Positions 37,861 through 48,436 of a stretch of 64,000 bases of DNA are shown one piece after another (positions within the stretch are counted from its first letter, which is position 1; every line of letters starts with the position of its first letter). The notes under the pieces are model-generated. The model saw only the letters and a program-made list of their open reading frames with translations, had not been told where the DNA came from and did not search any database. The stretch is taken from positions 1,302,001 to 1,366,000 of the forward strand of contig NZ_AP019721.1 in the NCBI RefSeq assembly GCF_006742205.1. Reading direction: 5' to 3'. This DNA is from Staphylococcus epidermidis (lineage in GTDB: Bacteria; Bacillota; Bacilli; Staphylococcales; Staphylococcaceae). The position numbers were made by a program, and so were the translations under genes.

Positions 37861-39027
37861 ATGAGATACCTTACATCCGGTGAATCACATGGACCACAAC
37901 TTACAGTCATCATAGAAGGTGTACCAGCTAATTTAGAAATTAAGGCTGAAGATATTAATAAGGAAATGTTTAAACGTCAAGGGGGATATGGTCGGGGGCG
38001 TCGTATGAAAATTGAAAAAGATACTATAGAAATTGTGTCAGGCGTCAGAAATGGCTTTACTTTAGGAAGTCCAATAACTTTAGTAGTTACTAACGACGAT
38101 TTCACTCATTGGAGAAAAATAATGGGCGTCGCACCAATTAGTGATGAAGAAAGAGAAAATATGAAACGTACCATTACAAAACCTAGACCGGGCCATGCTG
38201 ATCTTATAGGTGGCATGAAATATAATCATCGTGATTTAAGAAATGTGCTTGAGCGTTCATCTGCTAGAGAAACAGCAGCAAGAGTTGCTGTGGGTGCTGT
38301 TTCAAAAATTCTTTTAGAACAATTAGATATCCACTTATATAGCCGTGTAGTCGAAATTGGTGGTATTAAAGACAAAGGTTTATATGATGTAGATATGTTC
38401 AAAAATAATGTAGATAAAAATGATGTACGTGTAATTGACGAAAATATTGCGCAACAAATGAGAGATAAAATAGATGAAGCGAAAAAAGACGGAGATTCAA
38501 TCGGGGGCGTAGTTCAAGTAATGGCTGAAAACATGCCTATTGGAGTGGGAAGTTATGTACACTATGACCGTAAATTAGATGGACGCATTGCACAGGGTGT
38601 TGTGAGTATCAACGCCTTCAAAGGTGTAAGTTTTGGTGAGGGATTTAAAGCAGCTGAAAAACCTGGTAGCGAAATTCAAGATGAAATTCATTATAATCAA
38701 GATTCAGGCTATTTTAGAGCTACAAATCACTTAGGTGGATTTGAAGGAGGCATGAGTAATGGGATGCCTATAATTGTTAATGGTGTCATGAAGCCTATTC
38801 CTACTTTATATAAACCACTAAACTCAGTTGATATTAATACTAAAGAAGACTTCAAAGCTACTATAGAACGCTCAGATAGTTGTGCAGTGCCCGCAGCTAG
38901 CGTAGTATGTGAACACGTTGTCGCTTTTGAGTTAGCAAAAGCAGTACTCGAAGAGTTTCAATCTAACCACATGGACCAACTCGTAGCACAAATTAAAGAG
39001 CGTCGACAACTCAACATAGAATTTTAA
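37861..39027 (+). CDS. aroC: Chorismate synthase
   Basis: Converts EPSP to chorismate using reduced FMN, the last common step of aromatic synthesis. 388 residues from ATG 37861 ([15 protein letters not shown]) behind AAAGGGGCG; an in-frame ATG 72 nt upstream is unlikely. Signatures: GESHG, the FMN-binding [33 protein letters not shown] and the C-terminal R/D-containing [11 protein letters not shown]. First gene of aroC-aroB-aroA. Confidence 0.96.
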   Translation: MRYLTSGESHGPQLTVIIEGVPANLEIKAEDINKEMFKRQGGYGRGRRMKIEKDTIEIVSGVRNGFTLGSPITLVVTNDDFTHWRKIMGVAPISDEERENMKRTITKPRPGHADLIGGMKYNHRDLRNVLERSSARETAARVAVGAVSKILLEQLDIHLYSRVVEIGGIKDKGLYDVDMFKNNVDKNDVRVIDENIAQQMRDKIDEAKKDGDSIGGVVQVMAENMPIGVGSYVHYDRKLDGRIAQGVVSINAFKGVSFGEGFKAAEKPGSEIQDEIHYNQDSGYFRATNHLGGFEGGMSNGMPIIVNGVMKPIPTLYKPLNSVDINTKEDFKATIERSDSCAVPAASVVCEHVVAFELAKAVLEEFQSNHMDQLVAQIKERRQLNIEF

Positions 39028-39054
39028 TTACCCTAGAATGATTGAGGTGAAAGC

Positions 39055-40119
39055 ATGGAACTTAAAACATCATATGCAAGTGATAATTATCCCATCATCG
39101 TTAAACATCACGCAATTAACTCTTTAGAAAGATACATTAAAAATGAAGAACAACGATTTTTCATTATAGATAAGCAAGTCTATAATTTATTTGTAGATAA
39201 ACTTGAAGCTTTGGCTCAAAAATTTGATGCTAAATGTATCGTAATCCCTTCTGGGGAAACGTCAAAATCATTCGAACATTATCATCGTACTATTGAATAT
39301 TTACTAAGCCATCAATTAACACGTCAAACATGTATTGTTGCCATTGGTGGTGGTGCAACAGGAGATTTCGCAGGGTTTATTGCTGCAACTTTACTTAGAG
39401 GAGTATCATTTGTTCAAGTACCGACAACTATTTTAGCCCACGATTCAAGTGTAGGTGGTAAAGTTGGAATTAATTCTGAGCATGGTAAAAATTTAATTGG
39501 TGCTTTTTATCGACCCAAAGCTGTCATTTATGATTTAGATTTTTTAGAAACTCTACCATATTCTGAAATACTAAGTGGCTATGCTGAGGTCTATAAACAC
39601 GCTTTATTAAACGGTGAGAAATCAACAAAAAATATCGAATCTAATTTTACCTCAAATAAAGTTTTACAAGCGTTAAAAAATCTAGATTATTATTTATTTG
39701 AGGGTATAAAAACAAAACTAAATATTGTTGTTGAAGATGAAAAAGAAAAAGGTAAAAGAAAGTTTCTTAATCTTGGTCATACATTCGGTCATGCAATTGA
39801 ATATGAGCATAAAATACCTCATGGTCATGCAGTTATGATTGGTATTCTTTATCAATTTATTGTTGCGAACCATTTGTTCGAGACAAATTATAACATTCAA
39901 CACTATATTAATTATATGAAAAAACTTAAATATCCATTATCTATCATCAAACAACTTCATTTTGAAGATACTTACCATTTTATGCTTCTAGATAAAAAAA
40001 ATGATTACAATGGTATTCAAATGGTCTTACTTAAAAATTTAGGGAAACCAGTTGTCACTCATGTTGATAAGGATACACTTTTATCAGCTTTCGAGGAATT
40101 ACAATCTTATTTTAAGTAG
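39055..40119 (+). CDS. aroB: 3-dehydroquinate synthase
   Basis: Second shikimate step: DAHP to 3-dehydroquinate, NAD+ and metal dependent. 354 residues. [19 protein letters not shown] (NAD loop), [18 protein letters not shown], and metal ligands Glu in [11 protein letters not shown] and His in [10 protein letters not shown] and PHGHAV. GAGGTG precedes ATG. 27 nt after aroC; the next gene follows directly. Confidence 0.96.
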   Translation: MELKTSYASDNYPIIVKHHAINSLERYIKNEEQRFFIIDKQVYNLFVDKLEALAQKFDAKCIVIPSGETSKSFEHYHRTIEYLLSHQLTRQTCIVAIGGGATGDFAGFIAATLLRGVSFVQVPTTILAHDSSVGGKVGINSEHGKNLIGAFYRPKAVIYDLDFLETLPYSEILSGYAEVYKHALLNGEKSTKNIESNFTSNKVLQALKNLDYYLFEGIKTKLNIVVEDEKEKGKRKFLNLGHTFGHAIEYEHKIPHGHAVMIGILYQFIVANHLFETNYNIQHYINYMKKLKYPLSIIKQLHFEDTYHFMLLDKKNDYNGIQMVLLKNLGKPVVTHVDKDTLLSAFEELQSYFK

Positions 40120-40128
40120 GTGAATCAA

Positions 40129-41430
40129 ATGAATAACAGTGAAATAATTAATATTAATGGACCACTCAAAGGTGAAATAGAAGTACCCGGTGATAAATCG
40201 ATGACACACCGCGCTATTATGTTAGCTTCATTAGCTAAAGGCATATCAACCATTTATGAACCCTTAATGGGCGAAGATTGTCGACGTACTATGGATATCT
40301 TTAAACTATTAGGTGTAACAATTGAAGAGCAGGACAATTCTATCATAATCAATTCACCAGGATATCAAAATTTCATAACGCCACACCAAGTGCTCTATAC
40401 TGGTAATTCTGGTACTACTACACGGTTACTTGCAGGTCTTTTAAGCGGATTAGGCATTGAAAGTGTGTTATCTGGTGATGTATCTATAGGCAAAAGACCC
40501 ATGGATAGAGTGATGAAACCTCTGTTAAAAATGAATGCTAATATATCTGGAATTGATAATAATTACACACCACTTATAATTAAGCCTTCAACTATTAAAG
40601 GTATAAATTATCAAATGGAAGTTGCAAGTGCACAAGTTAAAAGTGCTATTTTACTTGCTAGCCTATTTTCAAAAGAAGCCACGACACTTACAGAATTTGA
40701 TGTAAGTAGAAATCATACAGAAACATTGTTTGCACACTTTAACATTCCTATATCAATTCAAGGTAAAACAATCCAAACCATACCTTATGCAATTGAACAT
40801 ATACAGCCTAGAGATTTTCATGTTCCAGGAGATATCTCATCTGCTGCATTTTTCATAGTCGCAGCCCTAATTACGCCCGGTAGTGACATTACAATTCATA
40901 ATGTTGGCATTAATCCCACTCGTTCAGGTATCATAGATATCGTTAAACAAATGGGAGGAAACATTGAATTAAGTAATGTAAGCAAGGGTGCAGAACCAAC
41001 TGCATCAATACATGTAAAATATACACCGAACTTGAATGCTGTTACAATTAAAGGCGACTTAGTTCCAAGGGCTATCGATGAATTACCAGTTATTGCACTA
41101 CTTTGCACACAAGCTTCAAATTCTTGTATTATCAAAAACGCGGAAGAATTAAAAGTGAAGGAAACAAATCGTATAGATACTACTGCAGACATGCTAAATT
41201 TACTTGGTTTTAATTTACAACCCACACATGATGGACTTATTATACATCCATCAGAGTTTAGATCAAATGCAACTGTAGATAGTCAAACAGATCATCGTAT
41301 AGGAATGATGTTAGCTGTAGCTTCACTACTTAGTTCAGAACCACTCAAAATAGAGCAATTTGACGCTGTTAATGTTTCCTTCCCAGGTTTTTTACCTAAA
41401 CTAAAGCTTTTAGAAAATGAGGGAAAATAA
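40129..41430 (+). CDS. aroA: 3-phosphoshikimate 1-carboxyvinyltransferase (EPSP synthase)
   Basis: Joins shikimate 3-phosphate and phosphoenolpyruvate. About 433 residues. Substrate motifs [40 protein letters not shown] and the C-terminal [15 protein letters not shown]. The GNSGTTTRL form belongs to class II EPSP synthases, the type in S. aureus known to tolerate glyphosate. Start at ATG 40129 rather than the abutting GTG 40120, since AGGTGA lies just before. Ends 3 nt before the TPR gene. Confidence 0.95.
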   Translation: MNNSEIININGPLKGEIEVPGDKSMTHRAIMLASLAKGISTIYEPLMGEDCRRTMDIFKLLGVTIEEQDNSIIINSPGYQNFITPHQVLYTGNSGTTTRLLAGLLSGLGIESVLSGDVSIGKRPMDRVMKPLLKMNANISGIDNNYTPLIIKPSTIKGINYQMEVASAQVKSAILLASLFSKEATTLTEFDVSRNHTETLFAHFNIPISIQGKTIQTIPYAIEHIQPRDFHVPGDISSAAFFIVAALITPGSDITIHNVGINPTRSGIIDIVKQMGGNIELSNVSKGAEPTASIHVKYTPNLNAVTIKGDLVPRAIDELPVIALLCTQASNSCIIKNAEELKVKETNRIDTTADMLNLLGFNLQPTHDGLIIHPSEFRSNATVDSQTDHRIGMMLAVASLLSSEPLKIEQFDAVNVSFPGFLPKLKLLENEGK

Positions 41431-41433
41431 ACA

Positions 41434-42678
41434 ATGGAAGATATCTACAAACTTATAGACGATATCAATCTACAAAAAATAGAAAACTTAGATTCTCGAG
41501 TAAATGAGGCATTGAGTTCAAACAATGATGATGCATTATTTATACTTGGTGAAACTTTATATAATTTCGGTCTTACACCTCAAGGGTTAGAAGTTTTTAG
41601 AACGTTGTATCATAAATACCCAGATGAAAGTGAATTACTCATTTACTTTATCGAAGGTCTCATGTCTGAAAACCAAACTGACGAAGCACTTGAATATTTA
41701 GCACAAGTAGAACCATCTACCGAAAAGTTGATGCTAGAAGCCGATTTATACCAACAAATAAATATGTTAGAAGTAGCAATTGACAAATTGCAAGAAGCAT
41801 TAGATCTTGAACCTAATGATCCAATTATTCACTTCGCCTTAGCAGAGCTATTATACTACGATGGGCAATACTTACGAGCTACAAGAGAGTATGAAACAGT
41901 ATTAGAAACTGGTGAATATGAAGTTAATGGAGTAAATATTTTTTCGCGAATGGCAGATTGTAGTTTACAAAGTGGTAATTATTCAGATGCTATTAGCTTA
42001 TTTGATGAAATTAATGAAGAAGAGATGAATTCTGAAGATTACTTTAAAAAATCAATTGCTTATGAAAAAAACGATTTAACTCAAGAAGCAATTAAAATTA
42101 TGCAAACATTACTTTCAAAAGATCCTGATTTTATACAAGGATATTTTTATCTTCAATCTCTATTTGAAAATGAAAAAAATTATCCTGATGCTATAGAAAC
42201 TGGTAAGGAAGGATTACGTTTAAGTCAATTTTACAAAGAATTAATGGTTTCTACAGGTAGCTTAGAAATTGAGCATGGAGATGCAAATGAAGGTGTAGAA
42301 TTGCTAAAACAAGCCTTAGAAGTCGATAATGCATATCATGAACCATTGTTGATTTTAAGTGATTTATATCGTAATGAAGAAGACTATGAATCAATTATAC
42401 AATTGTTGACTTATGTAGATGAAGAAGATTTAGACCCTATTTTCATGTGGCATTTAGCATATGCATACGGTCAAGAAGAACGAGATAAAGAAGCGCAACA
42501 TTTCTTTGAATTAGCATATCCAACATTACAAACCCAAGTTGAATTTTTAAGCGATTATTATTTCTATTTATTAGAAATTGGACAAAAAGAAAAAGCAATT
42601 TTGATTTTAAATCAATTATTAGAAATTGATCCAAGCAATGAAAATTGGCATGACGAGTCAATGAGATTGCAAATATAA
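41434..42678 (+). CDS. Tetratricopeptide repeat protein (YpiA-like)
   Basis: 414-residue soluble protein made of TPR helix pairs throughout (for example AIDKLQEALDLEPNDPIIHFALAELLYYDG and AILILNQLLEIDPSN, trimmed here to recognisable pieces: LEPNDP, LEIDPSN). Very acidic. Probably a scaffold; no catalytic motif. GGGAAAATAA precedes ATG, 3 nt after aroA. The B. subtilis order aroE-ypiA-ypiB matches. Partner unknown. Confidence 0.85.
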   Translation: MEDIYKLIDDINLQKIENLDSRVNEALSSNNDDALFILGETLYNFGLTPQGLEVFRTLYHKYPDESELLIYFIEGLMSENQTDEALEYLAQVEPSTEKLMLEADLYQQINMLEVAIDKLQEALDLEPNDPIIHFALAELLYYDGQYLRATREYETVLETGEYEVNGVNIFSRMADCSLQSGNYSDAISLFDEINEEEMNSEDYFKKSIAYEKNDLTQEAIKIMQTLLSKDPDFIQGYFYLQSLFENEKNYPDAIETGKEGLRLSQFYKELMVSTGSLEIEHGDANEGVELLKQALEVDNAYHEPLLILSDLYRNEEDYESIIQLLTYVDEEDLDPIFMWHLAYAYGQEERDKEAQHFFELAYPTLQTQVEFLSDYYFYLLEIGQKEKAILILNQLLEIDPSNENWHDESMRLQI

Positions 42679-42691
42679 GTTGGTGACTTAA

Positions 42692-43255
42692 ATGAATGAT
42701 TCTCTTATTCGTATCAAACAAAATTTTATAGAATATATTCTGTTTAACTATCGTTTTAAATCAAGAATCACTGTGTGGGTATTAAATTATTTAAAGGCAA
42801 ATCAAGATAAGCTAAATAATGTACATTTCGTAAATAGTAAAATCAATAATCATTATACCTTAGAAATTGCAGAAGTGGATGCAACTGCTTCTGCAATTCA
42901 ATTGAGCAAGGATAATAAATCTTATATTAATACAAATCAAATTTTTAATTATATTGCAAATCATACATTAAGATTAGATATACAAATACATTTTGCTAAT
43001 TGTCACATCCGAGAATCTCGCTTAGATGATTTAATATTAATGCAGCTCATACATTCACCTAGTTATTCATCTTATGTACAAGACTTATATTCAATTTCTA
43101 TGGATAAAAGAAAACAAACATTTATTATTCAAACCTTACAAAACAATATTGATTTAAGTTTACAAATGAATGAACCTGATTATTTTTATCAACTCACACA
43201 AATACTTAATGTATTAAAATCAAAAGATATTCAATCAACTTTACATGAAAGGTAG
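42692..43255 (+). CDS. YpiB-family protein (UPF0302)
   Basis: 187 residues, conserved in Firmicutes, function unknown. [23 protein letters not shown] near the N-terminus and the C-terminal half with [19 protein letters not shown] are the UPF0302 parts. No signal or membrane segment. Follows the TPR gene by 13 nt with GGTGA ahead of ATG; tail of the aro operon. Confidence 0.82.
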   Translation: MNDSLIRIKQNFIEYILFNYRFKSRITVWVLNYLKANQDKLNNVHFVNSKINNHYTLEIAEVDATASAIQLSKDNKSYINTNQIFNYIANHTLRLDIQIHFANCHIRESRLDDLILMQLIHSPSYSSYVQDLYSISMDKRKQTFIIQTLQNNIDLSLQMNEPDYFYQLTQILNVLKSKDIQSTLHER

Positions 43256-43266
43256 TTCATACTAAG

Positions 43267-43860
43267 ATGTATCAATGGCTTTGGGAAACTTCACTTTATC
43301 AAAAATGGTTGATTTCTTTTATTTTAATTTGCAATATATTTGGTACGATATACGGTTATCATTGGTATAGTAGTCAATTAGCTAACACACCAAATTATTT
43401 TAAATTATTTGTTCCAGATAGTCCCACTGCTACATTATTTTTATGTTTATCATTATTATTCATACTATTTAATAAGCGTTATGCCCTGATTGACGCTTTA
43501 GCTTTTATAACTCTATTTAAATATGGTAGTTGGGCTGTAATTATGAATATTTTGATGTTTATAAAAATGAATGATATTGCCATAAACGGACTTATGTTGC
43601 TCATTTCTCACGCAATTATGATATTAGAAGCTATCTATTTTTATCCTCGTTTTAAAATATCTAAATTGGCTGGATTGATGAGTTTCATATGGGTGACGAT
43701 CAATGACGTAATAGATTACATATACGGACAATATCCCTACTATGATTTTATCGCCAAACATTTAATTGAAGTAGGGGTATTGGCTTATAGTCTCACTATC
43801 ATTTCGTATATTTTATTTTTAAAATTACAAAAGTGGTTGAAAGTTAAAACATTTGATTAA
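43267..43860 (+). CDS. DUF1405 membrane protein (YpjA-like)
   Basis: 197-residue integral membrane protein with about five or six hydrophobic helices (e.g. WLISFILICNIFGTIYGYHW, LFLCLSLLFILF) and the conserved WYSSQL-NTP-FVPDSP segment after the first helix. Function unknown. 11 nt after ypiB. In Bacillus ypjA follows qcrABC; no cytochrome bc genes are present here. Confidence 0.85.
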   Translation: MYQWLWETSLYQKWLISFILICNIFGTIYGYHWYSSQLANTPNYFKLFVPDSPTATLFLCLSLLFILFNKRYALIDALAFITLFKYGSWAVIMNILMFIKMNDIAINGLMLLISHAIMILEAIYFYPRFKISKLAGLMSFIWVTINDVIDYIYGQYPYYDFIAKHLIEVGVLAYSLTIISYILFLKLQKWLKVKTFD

Positions 43861-43895
43861 AGACAAATTTGACAGTAAAATGAAAATAAAGGAGA

Positions 43896-44600
43896 GTGAG
43901 TTTAATGTCTTTAATATCAATGATTATATATTTCGTAATATTAATGGTCATTCCAATGTGGGCTCAACACAAAGTTAAATCTAATTATGAAAAATACTCA
44001 CAAGTGAGATCCACAAGCGGTAAAACTGGTCGTGAAGTTGCTGAAGAAATTTTACATGCTAATGGCATTTACGATGTTGACGTCGTTAAAGGCGAAGGTT
44101 TCTTAACTGATCACTATGACCCAAATAAAAAAGTTGTTTGTTTATCTCCTGCAAACTACGATAGACCATCAGTTGCTGGTACTGCAATTGCAGCCCATGA
44201 AGTAGGACATGCAATTCAACATCAGCAAGGATACGCACCATTAAGATTTAGAACAGCATTAGTACCATTAGCTAATATTGGTAGTTCTTTAAGCTACATT
44301 ATTATTATGGTAGGTATTGTTTTAACAGCTCTCGGTAGTGTCTTTGGCTCTACAGTTCTATGGGTTGGTGCTGGTTTAATGTCACTTGCAGTTTTATTCT
44401 CTATCGTGACATTACCTGTTGAGTTTAACGCTAGTTCAAGAGCGATGAAACAAATAACAGCTTTAAATATCGTTAATGAGAAAGAATACAAACACGCGAA
44501 AAAAGTTTTATCTGCAGCAGCAATGACATATGTGGCATCTACTGCAGTTGCGTTAGCTGAACTTGCTCGTATTATATTAATTGCAAGATCAAGTGATTAA
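43896..44600 (+). CDS. Membrane zinc metallopeptidase (YugP family)
   Basis: 234 residues, peptidase family with the zinc motif AAHEVGHAIQHQQGY (HEVGH, residues about 98-102). One membrane helix at the N-terminus and two or three after the HExxH segment, so the active site faces the cytosol or membrane plane. Substrate unknown. AAGGAGAGTGAG ahead of ATG. Followed by a strong terminator. Confidence 0.88.
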   Translation: MSLMSLISMIIYFVILMVIPMWAQHKVKSNYEKYSQVRSTSGKTGREVAEEILHANGIYDVDVVKGEGFLTDHYDPNKKVVCLSPANYDRPSVAGTAIAAHEVGHAIQHQQGYAPLRFRTALVPLANIGSSLSYIIIMVGIVLTALGSVFGSTVLWVGAGLMSLAVLFSIVTLPVEFNASSRAMKQITALNIVNEKEYKHAKKVLSAAAMTYVASTAVALAELARIILIARSSD

Positions 44601-44623
44601 TCATATATAACAACGCAGTTCCT

Positions 44624-44663
44624 GGTAATCATTACAATGGATTTGTAATGGTTACCTTTTTTT
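44624..44663 (+). terminator. Terminator after zinc peptidase gene
   Basis: 14-bp stem with one G-U (44624-44637 with 44643-44656), 5-nt loop, seven T. Confidence 0.9.
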
Positions 44664-44780
44664 ATTTGAATACGTGACAAAATCCTATCTTTTAATCCAT
44701 ATTAAACATTGCACTTGAAATGCAAGTCACTTTATTTTGTAATATACTATATAAGAATAGCGATAAAGGAGTACTTCTAT

Positions 44781-45098
44781 ATGAAATCTATGGAGCAAAT
44801 GCAACAAGAAGTTGATGACTATATCAGTCAGTTTAAAGCTGGTTATTTTTCTCCACTTGCTAATCTAGCAAGAATGACAGAAGAAGTTGGAGAATTAGCA
44901 CGCGAAATTAACCATCATTTTGGAGAGAAAAAAAAGAAAGATACAGAAGAAGATAATACAATTAAAGCTGAATTGGGAGACAATTTATTTGTTTTACTGT
45001 GTATTGCAAACTCTCTAAACATAGATATGACAGAAAGCTTTAATGACACGATGAATAAGTTTAATACAAGAGATAAAAATCGCTTTGAAAGAAAATAA
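44781..45098 (+). CDS. MazG-like nucleotide pyrophosphohydrolase (YpjD type)
   Basis: 105 residues from ATG 44781 (MKSMEQMQQEVDDYISQF), AAAGGAG ahead. All-alpha NTP pyrophosphatase fold: MTEEVGELAREINH with the ExxE pair and the distal ELGDNLFVLLCIAN with ExxD that bind magnesium. Probably removes non-canonical or excess dNTPs. Upstream of bshA by 21 nt, as ypjD precedes dapB-mgsA-bshB1-bshA in Bacillus; dapB, mgsA and bshB1 are missing from this locus. Confidence 0.88.
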   Translation: MKSMEQMQQEVDDYISQFKAGYFSPLANLARMTEEVGELAREINHHFGEKKKKDTEEDNTIKAELGDNLFVLLCIANSLNIDMTESFNDTMNKFNTRDKNRFERK

Positions 45099-45119
45099 TT
45101 TAAGAAAGGATGGGCACAA

Positions 45120-46262
45120 ATGAAAATCGGTATAACGTGTTACCCGTCCATGGGTGGTTCTGGCATTATTGCTACAGAACTCGGTATTAAAATGGCAGAA
45201 CGTGGCCATGAAGTTCACTTTATTACCTCAAACATACCCTTTAGAATACGCAAACCTTTACCTAACATGACGTTCCACCAAGTTGAAGTCAATCAATATG
45301 CCGTATTCCAATATCCACCATACGATATTACATTAAGTACAAAAATTTCTGACGTTATACAAGAATATGATTTAGACATATTGCATATGCATTATGCTGT
45401 ACCTCACGCTGTATGTGGTATATTAGCGAAACAAATGTCAGGTAAAAACGTCAAAATTATGACAACACTACATGGCACTGATATAACTGTGTTAGGTTAT
45501 GACCATACTTTACAAAACGCGATAAAATTTGGCATAGAACAAAGTGATATTGTAACAAGTGTTAGCCATTCTCTAGCACAGCAAACTTATGAAATTATCA
45601 ATACTAAAAAGGAAATCATCCCTATATATAATTTTGTAAGGGAAAATGAATTCCCAACTCGGCATAATGAAGAATTAAAAGATTGTTATGGTATTTCACC
45701 TGAAGAAAAGGTATTGATACATGTTTCTAATTTCAGAAAAGTAAAACGTATTGATACAGTGATTGAGACATTTGCAAAAGTTCATGAGAGTATACCATCC
45801 AAGTTGATACTTTTAGGAGATGGTCCAGAATTAATCGATATGCGACATAAAGCACGAGAACTTGATGTTGAAACACACGTACTCTTTTTAGGCAAACAAA
45901 ATGACGTAAGCGCATTCTACCAACTATCTGATTTAGTACTACTCTTAAGTGAGAAAGAAAGTTTTGGATTAACTCTCTTAGAAGCAATGAAAACAGGCGT
46001 CTTACCTATAGGGAGTCATGCAGGTGGTATTAAAGAGGTCATCAGACATGAAGAAACTGGATTTATAGTAGATATAGGGGATAGTACACAAGCTGCAAAA
46101 TATGCTATTAAACTTTTATCAAATCCAGAGTTATATCAAAAAATGCAATCACAAATGCTGAAAGATATTGAAGCAAGATTTAGTTCAGATTTAATTACTG
46201 ACCAATATGAAAACTATTATCGAAAGATGCTAGAACAAGGTGAGAACAACAATGAGTCATGA
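45120..46262 (+). CDS. bshA: N-acetyl-alpha-D-glucosaminyl L-malate synthase
   Basis: First step of bacillithiol synthesis: UDP-GlcNAc plus L-malate. 380-residue GT4 glycosyltransferase with GT-B fold; N-terminal [36 protein letters not shown], and C-terminal [20 protein letters not shown] containing the Glu pair that binds the donor sugar. AAGGATGGG ahead of ATG. Overlaps cca by 11 nt; operon continues to dinG. Confidence 0.95.
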
Positions 46263-47454
46263 GATATTTGAACAAGCAAAACCTATTTTAAAAAAGATTC
46301 AAAATAAAGGTTTTAAGGCTTATTTCGTTGGCGGATCAGTACGTGATTACATCATGCAACGACCTATACATGATGTTGATATTACCACCAGTGCAACGCC
46401 TGACGAAATAGAATCTATATTCGATAAAACCATACCAGTGGGGAAAGAACACGGTACGATCAACGTGGTCTTTCAAAATGACAATTATGAAATTACTACA
46501 TTCAGATCTGAAGATGAATACATCGATCATCGTAGGCCAAGTGAAGTGTATTTTGTAAGAGACTTATATCAAGATGTTCAACGTAGAGATTTTACAATGA
46601 ATGCTATAGCAATGGATTTAAATTACCGGTTGTATGATTATTTTAATGGTCAACAAGATATAAACAATCGAGTAATTCGTACTGTTGGTGTACCAAGTGA
46701 AAGGTTTTCAGAAGACGCGCTTCGTATCATTAGAGGATTACGTTTTCAATCACAACTTAATTTTCAAATTGATTCAGACACATTACATGCAATGTCTTCT
46801 CAGATTTCAGATATACAATATTTATCCGTTGAACGTGTAGTAGTAGAGCTTAAAAAACTTATCATGGGAAACAATGTTAAACAAAGTTTTGAAGTCATGC
46901 AAAACATGAAAGCATTTAATTATATACCTTTTTTCAAATCATTTGAGATGTCTCATCTTCATATAGATGAGCCCATCACATTTGAACTTTGGATTGCAAT
47001 CTTAATCGTCCAACAACCAAAAGATATACAATTAAGCACCTTGAAAATCAGCAATCAAGAAAAAGCAACTATCAAAAAATGGGTTACACTCATCCAAACA
47101 TTGCCTAAGATACAGTCAAAGCAATCTTTAATAACATTAGTATATGATTACAATTTAAATGATATTGAAATCCTATTATCATTACATCATTTGCTTAAAC
47201 AAAATGGGCTTACAACAGCCAATCATTTAATCATTAATGAAATAAGTATTCGCGAAGCAAATGAAAAATTACCTATCCATTGCAGAAAAGAATTGGCAAT
47301 AAATGGTAAAGATATACTCAATCATACGAATAAAAATTCAGGACCATGGCTAAAAGATACACTTAGAGAAATAGAAATCGCAGTCATATCAAATCAAATA
47401 GTCAACACTAAAGAAGAAATATTAGAATGGGTGGATGCACATGTCAAAATATAG
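46252..47454 (+). CDS. cca: CCA tRNA nucleotidyltransferase
   Basis: Adds or repairs the 3'-CCA of tRNA without template. 400 residues from ATG 46252 ([13 protein letters not shown]), AAGGTGAG ahead. Class II features: GGSVRDYIM, catalytic DVDITTSA (two Asp), [10 protein letters not shown], the templating-like [12 protein letters not shown], and a helical tail. Works after RNase Z (9405). Overlaps bshA by 11 nt and birA by 14 nt. Confidence 0.95.
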
Positions 47455-48412
47455 TCAAGACGTCATTAGAATGTTGTATGAACATCAATCAAATTACATA
47501 TCAGGGCAATATATTGCCGATCAACTCAATATTTCTAGAGCAGGTGTCAAAAAAGTTATTGACCTATTAAAAGAAGATGGTTGTGATATCAAGTCAATAA
47601 ACCACAAAGGCCATCAACTGAATTCATTACCTGATCAGTGGTATAGCGGTATTGTAAAACCTATTCTCGATGAACTTGGCCTTTTTAATCATCTAGAAGT
47701 TTATCACACTGTAGATTCAACACAATTAAAAGCAAAGAGAGCACTCGTTGGAAATAAAGATACTTTTTTAATTTTGAGCGATGAACAAACCGAAGGTAGA
47801 GGTAGATTCAATCGTAATTGGGAATCATCTAAAGGAAAAGGCTTATGGATGTCACTAGTGCTAAGACCTGACGTACCTTTTTCTATGATACCTAAATTTA
47901 ATTTATTTATTGCTTTAGGTATTAGAGATGCTATTCAACAATTTTCGAACGAACGTGTAACAATTAAATGGCCAAATGATATATATATTGGTAATAAAAA
48001 AATTTGCGGATTTTTAACTGAAATGGTTGCAAATTATGATGAAATAGAAGCAATAATTTGTGGTATAGGTATAAATATGAATCATGTTGAAAGTGATTTT
48101 GACGAGGATATTAAAGATAAAGCAACAAGTATACGCATGCATTCCGATAGTATAATTAATAGATATACTTTTTTAACTGCATTATTAACTCAAATTATAC
48201 ATCGCTTTGATCAATTTTTACATCAAACTTTTGAGTCAATTCGAGAAGAATATATTCACGCTACAAATATATGGCATCGTCAACTTAAATTCACTGAAAA
48301 TAATCATCAATTTTTGGGGGAAGCCATAGATATTGATTCAGATGGATTCCTTATTGTTAAAGATGAAAAAGGTCAATTACATCGACTTATGAGTGCAGAT
48401 ATAGATTTATAA
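47441..48412 (+). CDS. birA: Biotin-protein ligase and biotin operon repressor BirA
   Basis: Attaches biotin to acetyl-CoA and pyruvate carboxylase and represses biotin genes. 323 residues; N-terminal winged helix ([19 protein letters not shown]) makes it a bifunctional class II ligase; catalytic core with [11 protein letters not shown], the KWPNDIYI loop and GIGINMNH. Start at ATG 47441 behind GGGTGG, overlapping cca. Confidence 0.94.
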
Positions 48413-48436
48413 ACACAAAAATGAGGAGCGGACATT

